Of a DNA stretch of 18,371 bases, positions 8,562 to 16,800 are shown piece by piece (within the stretch, counting starts at the first letter, position 1; each line of letters opens with the position of its first letter). Below the pieces are notes generated by a model. That model did no database searches. It was not told where the DNA came from and was given only the letters and a program-made list of their open reading frames with translations. Source of the stretch: Bordetella parapertussis (lineage in GTDB: Bacteria > Pseudomonadota > Gammaproteobacteria > Burkholderiales > Burkholderiaceae_C); contig CAMCTC010000092.1 of assembly GCA_945878355.1 (NCBI GenBank), positions 1 to 18,371 of the forward strand, given 5' to 3'. The position numbers and the translations under genes were made by a program.

Positions 8562-8567
8562 GCATCA
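8513..8567 (-). repeat. 11-bp tandem repeat at the fliF-fliG junction
   Basis: Four perfect copies of an 11-base unit (CTCATGCCGGA on the plus strand) run from 8513 to 8556. A degenerate fifth copy (8557-8567) contains the fliF stop codon. On the coding strand each unit reads roughly GCATGAGTCCG and so carries ATGA, a start codon overlapping a stop codon. Because 11 is not a multiple of three, the array shifts frame with every unit. It cannot simply extend fliF, since the stop lies in the first transcribed unit. Confidence 0.93.
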
Positions 8568-10255
8568 GCGCCGCCGGCCCAGCTGCGCAGGATGTTGGCC
8601 ACTGCGAGCGGGTTTTCCAGCGCCATGGCCCGGGCATCGATGAGCTGCTTGTCGGCCCTGGGTGCGCCCAGTGCCGGTGGGCTGCTGGCGCCAGGCAAGG
8701 CCTGCACGTCGTCGACCAAAGCGTCCAGTATTGCCGGCTGCCGGCTGCCTGGCATCGACTTGAGCGCCGGGCGGATCACGCCGAACAACATCATCAACCC
8801 GACGCCGACCAGCGCTGCAGGAACGCTGGCCGCGCGGACAAGGTCTAGCAGCCAGGCCTGACGCCATATCGGCATGGGCTCGGGCTCGACCTTGGGCTCG
8901 ATGCGGAACGGGATGTTGACCACCCGCACCGAGTCTCCGCGTTCCTTGCGAAAGCCCACCGCTTCCTGGACCAATGTGTTGAGCTTGTCGATCTCCTCGG
9001 GCGACAGCGGTGTACTGGTGGACTTGCCTCGGGCGTCGGTGCTGATGCGGTGGTTGACCAGCACGGCTACGTTGACACGCAAGATGTTGCCTACCGCGTT
9101 GCGTTGCAGCTCGACCCGCTTGTCGACCTCGTAGTTGATCTGGCTCTCGCGCTTGGCGCCGTTGCCCAAGCCTGAGGGCGCGGCCTGCAGCGGCGCCGAG
9201 GCGCTGGTGATCGGCGCGGTGGCTGCCGTCGGGACCTGGTTGCTGGCAGCGCCCGGCACGCCGCTGGGCTGTGCGCCAGCGCTACCGGCCCCGGCCTCCA
9301 CGCTGCGCTGGCTGCGCACCGCTGCCCGGTCGGGGCTCTGGTTGGGCGCATAGGCCTCGCTGGTCGATTCGATCTGTTTGAAGTCGAGCTCGGCAGTGAC
9401 CGTCGCGCGAAGGTTGTCGGCGCCTATCGCGGGCTCGAGCACCTCCCTGACATTTCGCAGCAGCCTGGCCTCGGTCTCACGCACATGGGCGCGCTGCTGC
9501 TGGGTCAGGTCGGACCTCCCCTCGGGCTCGGGTTGTGTCAGCCAGTTGCCATCCTGGTCGGTGACCGTCACGCCTTTGGGCGACAGGCCGGGCACGGCCA
9601 TCGCTGTCATGTGAACGATGCCGGCGACCTGGCCGCTGTCGAGCCGCCGGCCGGGCTGCAGCGTCAGCGCGACCGAAGCCGAAGGCTTGTCTTGGTCGCG
9701 AAAATAGCCGTTCTGGTTCGTCAGCGCGACCATCACTTTGACCGATTGCACCGCCGAAATCGTCGCGATCTGCTGCTCGAGCCGGCCGCCGAGCGCACGC
9801 TGCAGGTTGGTGCGCTCTTGCAGCTGCGATTGGCCAAAACTCTGCTTGTCCATCAGCTCGTAACCGCTGGGCGCTGACTTGGGCAAGCCCAGCGTCGCGA
9901 GCTTCATGCGAAGCTCGTTGACCTGCTCGGCGGGCACCAGGATCAGGCTGCCCATGGGGCCGAGTTGGTAGGGCTGGCCCAGCTTGGTCAGCTGCTCGAT
10001 CACCGCGCCGGCCTCGTTTTCGGGCAGCGCATGCGTGAACAGCGGCGCCATCGAGACTTGCCGGCCCCACAGCACCAGTGCCAGCGCCAGCGCCAGCAAG
10101 CCGGCGCTGCCCAGCGCCAGCCAGACCATGTTGCGCGGCGCCAGCAACTGCAGGCGTCTCAGCGGTCCTGGTGGGCCAGCCTGTGCCGCAGGTTCGGACG
10201 CAGCCCGGATGGCGGCGGCATTGGCTGGAGTCAGCGGGGTGACGGCGGATTCCAT
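8558..10255 (-). CDS. fliF: Flagellar MS-ring protein FliF
   Basis: FliF builds the MS ring in the inner membrane, the base on which the flagellum assembles. The protein has 565 residues, close to the usual length of about 560. The first transmembrane helix is at about residues 43-63 (MVWLALGSAGLLALALALVLW). The periplasmic ring-building motifs follow (ELRMKLATLGLP, SGYELMDKQSFGQSQLQERTN, and VALTLQPG with VAGIVHMTAMAVPGL). A Ser/Ala/Pro-rich loop and NYEVDKRVELQRNAVGNI come next, and the second helix is at about 473-494. The cytoplasmic tail ends AMALENPLAVANILRSWAGGADA, the FliG-binding helix. The ATG at 10255 (MESAVTPLTP) is chosen because the 50 upstream in-frame residues do not look like FliF. 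It has no recognisable Shine-Dalgarno sequence, which is odd for the first gene of the cluster. Confidence 0.97.
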   Translation of the reverse strand: MESAVTPLTPANAAAIRAASEPAAQAGPPGPLRRLQLLAPRNMVWLALGSAGLLALALALVLWGRQVSMAPLFTHALPENEAGAVIEQLTKLGQPYQLGPMGSLILVPAEQVNELRMKLATLGLPKSAPSGYELMDKQSFGQSQLQERTNLQRALGGRLEQQIATISAVQSVKVMVALTNQNGYFRDQDKPSASVALTLQPGRRLDSGQVAGIVHMTAMAVPGLSPKGVTVTDQDGNWLTQPEPEGRSDLTQQQRAHVRETEARLLRNVREVLEPAIGADNLRATVTAELDFKQIESTSEAYAPNQSPDRAAVRSQRSVEAGAGSAGAQPSGVPGAASNQVPTAATAPITSASAPLQAAPSGLGNGAKRESQINYEVDKRVELQRNAVGNILRVNVAVLVNHRISTDARGKSTSTPLSPEEIDKLNTLVQEAVGFRKERGDSVRVVNIPFRIEPKVEPEPMPIWRQAWLLDLVRAASVPAALVGVGLMMLFGVIRPALKSMPGSRQPAILDALVDDVQALPGASSPPALGAPRADKQLIDARAMALENPLAVANILRSWAGGADA

Positions 10256-10439
10256 GGAGGGCGGGGTTGGTTGGATGGCGCTGCGGAGGATTCGACTAAT
10301 CCACAGCCTTGGCTTGGTGGTGCATGTCGGCCTAGGGATTGTTGTTGTGCGGTGCGCAGCACCAGAGGACGAACAAGCCGCATTTCGGACGCCAGTTCGC
10401 GTCACCCTGGCCGACCGCAGCGCCTACAGTGGCCCTGCG
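10256..10439. promoter_or_regulatory. Divergent fliF/fliE intergenic control region
   Basis: These 184 bases separate the starts of fliF (leftward) and fliE (rightward), so promoters for both should lie here. I find no clear sigma-28, sigma-54 or strong sigma-70 promoter. Two dyads are visible: an interrupted one at 10301-10320 (CCAC-AGCC-TT-GGCT-TG-GTGG), and a perfect five-base inverted repeat at 10351-10363 (GGTGC-GCA-GCACC). They could be operator sites or mRNA hairpins; the regulator cannot be named from sequence. Confidence 0.5.
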
Positions 10440-10766
10440 ATGAAGCTCGAACTCAAACCCTTCGACTTTGCCCAGGCCGTGGCTCGGGCCGGGTTGCGGC
10501 CTGACGGGCATCCGCTGGGCAGCGCTGTTGCTGACCCAGCGCCCGCGGGCTTCGGCGCGGCGATGACGCAGGCGCTGCGCGCGGTGAGCGATTCGCAGCT
10601 CGAGGCTTCGGGCATGCAGCGCGAACTGCAGCTAGACAACCCCACGGTCAGCCTGGAGCAGACGATGATCGCGATGAACAAGTCCCAACTCGGCTTCACC
10701 GCAGCGCTGACAGTGCGCAACCGGCTGGTCCAGGCCTACAGTGAGATCATGAATATGCAGGTCTGA
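10440..10766 (+). CDS. fliE: Flagellar MS ring-rod junction protein FliE
   Basis: FliE is a small exported protein that connects the FliF ring to the proximal rod and is the first substrate of the flagellar export apparatus. The protein has 108 residues, starting MKLELKPFDFAQAVARAG. The C-terminal half is the conserved part: NPTVSLEQTMIAMNKSQLGF, then TAALTVRNRLVQAYSEIMNMQV, the rod-like helix ending of the family. The frame stays open upstream, but those residues do not resemble FliE. The ribosome-binding site before the ATG is weak (AGTGG, seven bases away). It is transcribed away from fliF, as in enteric bacteria, and faces the large adhesin gene tail to tail with an 84-base gap. Confidence 0.95.
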   Translation: MKLELKPFDFAQAVARAGLRPDGHPLGSAVADPAPAGFGAAMTQALRAVSDSQLEASGMQRELQLDNPTVSLEQTMIAMNKSQLGFTAALTVRNRLVQAYSEIMNMQV

Positions 10767-10850
10767 CACCTGCCTGTGGTGCAAGTCCAGGTTTGAACTC
10801 AGGGTTCCATCGAGCTTGGGGCTAGCGACGGCATAGCGTGGCCTGAGCTA
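10767..10850. other. Convergent intergenic gap between fliE and the adhesin gene
   Basis: The 84 bases lie between two stop codons. A six-base inverted repeat (CTCAGG at 10798-10803 and CCTGAG at 10842-10847) has a 38-base loop, and a five-base pair (ACCTG/CAGGT) lies just after the fliE stop. Neither has a T-run, so no intrinsic terminator can be called. A bidirectional or Rho-dependent terminator is expected here but not shown by the sequence. Confidence 0.3.
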
Positions 10851-13800
10851 TCACTCCGTTACTCGAATCACCGTCCGCTGGTTGCCCACGGTCAGCAGCA
10901 CCGTCAGCGGAAACGTGGCCTGAGGCACGGCGTCCGTCACCAGCGCATTGAGCTTGGTGTCGAAACGGACCCAGTTCGGCAGGGGTTGGTCGTTGATGAG
11001 CGTCATCTTGACGTTGGTGCTCACTTCCTGTGTCTGTGCCGTGACCTCCTTTGGCAACGCGATGATCAGGCCGGCGCTGGTCCTGGCGGCGGCTTGTGGC
11101 ACCACCACGTTGACCAATCCGTTGGCCTGCGGTGTTGGTAGGTTGACGGTGCTGACCCTGATGCCTGCGCTGCTGGTGGCTGCGGGCGTGTTGGTGCCCG
11201 GTGTCACGGCACTGGTGGCGGCCGCACCGGCGGCTACCCGTTTGGCTTCCTCCGAGTCGTCCTCGGTTGAGGATTTCTCGGCTGCGGCGGTCTCGGACGC
11301 TGCGGGCGTGGCTTCCGTGCTCTGCGCAACAGCGCCTGAATCTGCTGCGGCGGGTGCTGCAGAAGATTGCGGTTCAGCGGCGACGGTGGTCGTGGCAGCC
11401 TCCACAGGCCCAGCCCCGGTCGCATTGGTTGCAACTGGCGCAGCTGCGGGTGCAGATTCAGCCGCAGGTGCCGGCGCAGGCGCAGCTGCAGTTGCGGGTG
11501 CAGGTGCAGGTGCAGGTGCAGGCGCTGGATCGACCACTGGCACCCCGCCGCTATCGGCCGACGCATTGATCGCGCCTGCGACGCTGGGCCGCAAGGTCAC
11601 CGCGTAGTTGTTGCCAGCGTTTTGGTCTGAAAGGGTGTAGCCAGCCAACACATTCAGCGTCTTGCCGGTGCCGACGTTTGAATCCGCATAGGCCTGGGCC
11701 AGGCCGGATATCTTGTCTGAGCCCAGCAGGCCGACCACCACAGGGCTGGCCGAGGCGGAGGTCGTGCCGTCAAAGGTCTTGGTGTTGGCAGTGGCCGAGA
11801 CGGTCAGGTTGGCCTTGTTGATCGTGCCCACCGCATCGCTCAGACTTGCGGGCAATCTGTAGTTCGACAGCAAGGTGCCGCCGCTGGGTGTGAAATCGCT
11901 GGCGTTGAGATTGACGGTGACGGGCTTTCCGGCGCCTGCGTTTGGCGAGTCATAACTGCCGCTGGACTTTGTCACCGTGGCGTTGTCGGTCCCCAGGAAC
12001 CCGCTCAGCAAGTAGTTGCCCGGTACCAGCGTGGCGACAGCGGTGGTGTCGTAGGTCTTGACCACCGCATTGGCGCTCAGGGTCAAGGGTGCTGGTGTGA
12101 TCTCAGCGCCCAGCCCCGCGGGTTGCAGCAGTTGGTAGTTGAGCGAGTCGACGCCGCCGATCGTCACGCCTGAGACGGTCACCTGCTTGCCGCTGCCGGC
12201 ATTCGGATTGGCAAACGTGCCGGCGACGGTGCCGCCGACCGAGACCGAATCGTTGCCGAGCGCGGCGACGGAAGCGACACCGATCAGCGCGGCGCCGGTG
12301 CTGGCGTCGTAGACCTTGTTGCTGGCCGACAGGCCGGTGGCCTGCAGCTGCGCCGGGCTGATGCTCGCGCTCAGCCCGGTGGGCTGCAGCAGCTGGTAGT
12401 TCGCAGCGTCAGCGCCGGCGATCGTCACACCGGTGACGTTCACCGCTTTGGCGTTGCCGACGTTCTTGTCGGCAAAGGCGCCGGCAGCGGTGCCGCCGAC
12501 CGAGACCGAATCGCTGCCGAGTGAGGCGATGGTTGCGGCGCCGATCAGCGTGGCACTGGTGCCGGCGTCGTAGACCTTGTTGCTGGCCGACAGGCCAGTG
12601 GCCTGCAGCGTTGCCGGGGTGATCGACGCGCTCAGCCCGGTGGGCTGCAGCAGCTGGTAGTTGGCCGCGTCGGTGCCGGCGATCGTCACGCCGGTGACGG
12701 TCACCGCCTTGGCGCTGCCGACGTTCTTGTCGGCAAACACACCGGCAGCAGTGCCGCCGACCGAGACCGAGTCGCCGCCGAGCGAGGCGATGGTTGCAGT
12801 CCCACTCAGCGTGGCCGTGGTGCCGGCGTCGTAGACCTTGTTGCTGGCAGACAAGCCGGTGGCCTGCAGCGTTGCAGGGGTGATCGACGCGCTCAGCCCG
12901 GTGGGCTGCAGCAGCTGGTAGTTGGCCGCGTCGGTGCCGGCGATCGTCACGCCGGTGACGGTCACCGCCTTGGCGCTGCCGACGTTTTTGTCGGCAAACA
13001 CGCCGGCCACCGCACCGCCGACCGAAACCGAGTCGCTGCCGATCGGTGCGACGCTTGCAGCCCCGCCCAACGTGGCCGTGGTGCTGGCGTCGTAGACCTT
13101 GTTGCCAGCAGACAAGCCGGTGGCCTGCAGCGTTGCAGGGGTGATCGATGCGCTCAGCCCGGTGGGCTGCAGCAGCTGGTAGTTGGCCGCGTCGGCGCCG
13201 CCGATCGTCACGCCGGTGACGGTCACCGCCTTGGCGCTGCCGACGTTCTTGTCGGCGAAAAATCCGACCGCCGCGCCGCCGACCGAGACCGAGTCGCTGC
13301 CGAGCGGTGCGACGCTTGCGGCCCCGCCCAGCGTGGCGCGGGTGTTGGCGTCGTAGACCTTGTTGCCAGCAGACAAGCCGGTGGCCTGCAGCGTTGCAGG
13401 GGTGATCGACGCGTTCAGCCCAGTGGGCTGCAGCAGCTGGTAGTTCGCGGCGTCAGCGCCGGCGATCGTCACGCCGGTGACGGTCACCGCCTTGGCGCTG
13501 CCGACGTTTTTGTCGGCAAACACACCGGCCGCCGCACCGCCGACCGAGACCGAGTCGCTGCCGATGGGCGTGACGCTTGCGGCCCCACTCAGCGTCGCGC
13601 GGGTGTTGGCGTCGTAAACCTTGTTGCCAGCGGACAAGCCGGTGGCCTGCAGCGTTGCCTGGGTGATCGACGCGTTCAGACCGGTGGGCTGCAGCAGCTG
13701 GTAGTTCGCCGCGTCAGCGCCGCCGATCGTCACGCCGGTGACGGTCACCGCCTTGGCGCTGCCGACGTTCTTGTCGGCAAACACACCTGCCGCCGCGCCG

Positions 13801-16800
13801 CCGACCGAGACCGAGTCGCTGCCGATGGGGGCGACGCTTGCGGCCCCACTCAGCGTGGCGCGGGTGTTGGCGTCGTAAATCTTGTTGCCAGCAGACAAGC
13901 CGGTGGCTTGCAGCGTTGCTGGGGTGATCGACGCGTTCAGCCCTGTGGGCTGCAGCAGCTGGTAGTTCGCGGCGTCAGCGCCTGCGATCGTCACGCCGGT
14001 GATGGTCACCGCCTTGGCGCTGCCGACGTTCTTGTCGGCAAACACACCTGCTGCCGCGCCGCCGACCGAGACCGAGTCGCTGCCGATCGGTGCGACGCTT
14101 GCGGCCCCGCCCAAAGTGGCTGTGGTGTTGGCGTCGTAGACCTTGTTGCCAGCAGACAAGCCGGTGGCTTGCAGCGTTGCCGGGGTGATCGACGCCGTCA
14201 GCCCGGTGGGCTGCAGCAGTTGGTAGTTGGTCGCGTCGGCGCCGGAAATCGTCAATCCCGTGACGGTCACCGCTTTGGCGTTGCCAACGTTCTTGTCGGC
14301 AAACACGCCGGCTGCCGTGCCGCCCAAGGTCACTGCATCGCCGGTGATCGGTGACACGGTTGGGGTGCCGCTCAGCGCGGCCGTGGTGTTGGCGTTGTAG
14401 ACCTTGTTGCCTGCAGACAGGCCGGTGGCCTGCAAGCTTGCCGCGCTGAGGGTGATGGTGTTGGTGGTGTCGGTGGCTGGTGCTGCGTTGTAGTTCTGCG
14501 TGATTGAGTAGTTGGCCAGTTGCGCATCGCTGTCGCTGGTCAGCGTCGCGATGGCCGTGACGAAATTGCTGCTGTTGCTTGAGACGTTCTTGTTGTTCAT
14601 CGTCACGCTGGTGGGCACCAGCGTTTCGCTGTTGACCAGACCGGTGACGGTGTAGTTGCTGGGGCTGATCGTGGTGCTGCCGTTGTAGATGCCTGCCACC
14701 GTGATGCCCAGCGGCGCTCTGTTGACCGTGGCCGAGACCGTGCCGCCGGTCAGCGTGTAGTTCGGATCGCTCAACGCGAATGAATTGGTCGCGAGGCTGG
14801 TGTAGACCGCGGCATTGGAGCTGGACAAGGTGGCAGTGCCAACGCCGCCAACCGCCGCGTTGATTGTTGGTGCAGGCTCGGTCGCGCCAGCCACCCCAGC
14901 CGCCGGTACCATGCCAGCCAGCGTGTAGGTATTCGCACTGCTCAAGGTGGTGTTGCCGTCATAGGTCTTGCTGATGGTCAGGTTCAGCGGTGCTGCCGTC
15001 ACCTCGACAGTGCCGCTGAGCGTGCTGGCCGCCAGCGCGTAGCCGTAGACCGGCTTGATGCCATTGACCGCGCTGGCCGACAAACCCGAGAAGCTCACCG
15101 CCTTGCCGGTGCCCACGCCCTCTATCGTCGTGCCGGTGCCGGTGCTCGTCAGCACGCCGCCGCTGGTGGACACCGCCAGCGTCACGATGTCGCCGTTGAC
15201 GGCGCCGGCCACCGAGTAGGCTTCCGGGGCAATGCTGTTGACGGTAGTCGTGCCGTCATAGATCTTGCTGATGGTCAGGGCGCCTGCCACGGTCGTCGTG
15301 ACGACAGGGGCCAGCGCATAGAGCAAGCCCTTGCCAACGCCCTGTACGGCGGTGCTGCCGTAAGTCGCCGCATACTGCACATAGTCGTTGGCCAGGCCGT
15401 TGACGACATCACCGTTGGTGGGACCGAACGGCGTTGCATTGCTGCTCCAGATCTGCCACCGCTTGCCATCCCCGCCAGCGCTCAGCGCAGCAGCCCCAAA
15501 GCCGTTGTCCAATCGGTTGGTTGCCAACACGATATCGCCGTTGGTGGTGCTGATGTTGTTGGCGCTGGCATTGGTCGAGCCAGCGGCCAAGGTCAGCTTG
15601 CCCGTGTTGGCGAGCGTCACATCGCCCGTGCTGCTGATGCCTTTGTAGGTGCTGCTGCCGATGGTGATCGATCCCACGGTCAGGTCGGCACTGTTGTTCA
15701 AGCGAAGCGATGTGATCCCCGGGTCTGACGCGACCGTCGGGCCTGACGCGATCGTCGTCAATGTGTTGGACGCATGGCTGAAGTCGAAAGCGCCAGTGCC
15801 CGTCAGCGCCAGCCCATGGCTGTTGCCGGCGATCACCCCCGACAGCGTGAGCTGCGTGCCGACGACATCGACCCTGCTGTCCGCGCCCAAGCTCACCGGG
15901 CCCGACAGGCTGCTGACCCCGGTCGATGCCGACAGCGTGCCCCCGTCGAGGTTGATGGCCTCTGCGCCCACCGCCACGGCCTGCAGGTCGAGTGTGGCGC
16001 CGCTGGCCACTGTTGTCGTCGCGCCTGCGCCTGCGGTGCTGCCCAGACCGCTGGCGTCGGTAACAGCCAGCTTGCCCTCGCTGACCGTGGTGGCGCCGCT
16101 GTAGCTGTTGGCCCGGCTCAGCGTGAGCGTGCCGGTGCCCGATTTGCTCAGGCTGGCGTTGCCGCCCAGCTTCGCCGCCAGCGTCAGGTCGGTGGCGCCG
16201 CTCACGGCCAGCGACGAAGCGCTCAGGGTTCCGCTGCCGCCGGTGATGCTGCCGCCGGTGTAAGTCACTGCGCCGCTGATCTGGTCGAAATTACCGATGT
16301 CGAGCACGCCGGCGCTGACCGCCAGCGTGCCGCTGCCCAGCGCCCCAGCGCCGGCCATCTCCAGCGTGCCGCCGCTCAGCGACATCGCGCCGCTGTAGCT
16401 GGCCTGGTTGCTGCCGCCCAGCGTCAGGCTGGCGCTACCGGTCTTGCGCAAGGCGCCGCTGCCGCTGATGGCGCCGCTCAGCGTCTGGTCGATGCTGGCG
16501 CTGTGCACCAGGCTGGTCCCGTTGGCCAAGGACACCGCGCCGGCATATGTGCCGCTGCCCAAAGCGCCGGTGCCGGCGATCTCCAACGTGCCTTGGCTCA
16601 CCGTGGTGTCGCCGGTGTAGATGCTGGCGCCCGTCAGGCTCAGTGTGCCCGAGCCGTTCTGACGAAGCGCACCGCTGCCGCTGATGATGCCGCCATAGCT
16701 GTAGCTGTCCGATCGATTGAAGCTCAGCGTGGCGTTGTCGAGCACGTCGCCAACCCGGCCGGTCGTGCCGCCATTGCCCACTTGCAACACGCCCGCACTG

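Noticed and set aside
10312..10327. Sigma-54-like TGGC...TGC sequence before fliE
   Set aside because: The distance between the GG and GC elements is one base short, which is usually not tolerated.
10798..10847. Intrinsic terminator between fliE and the adhesin gene
   Set aside because: The CTCAGG/CCTGAG pair has a loop of 38 bases and no T-run, so it does not meet the usual form.
12081..14429. CRISPR-like or mobile-element repeat array
   Set aside because: The repeats are 261 bases, directly adjacent without spacers, in frame and within one coding sequence. They are protein-module repeats, not CRISPR or a transposon.
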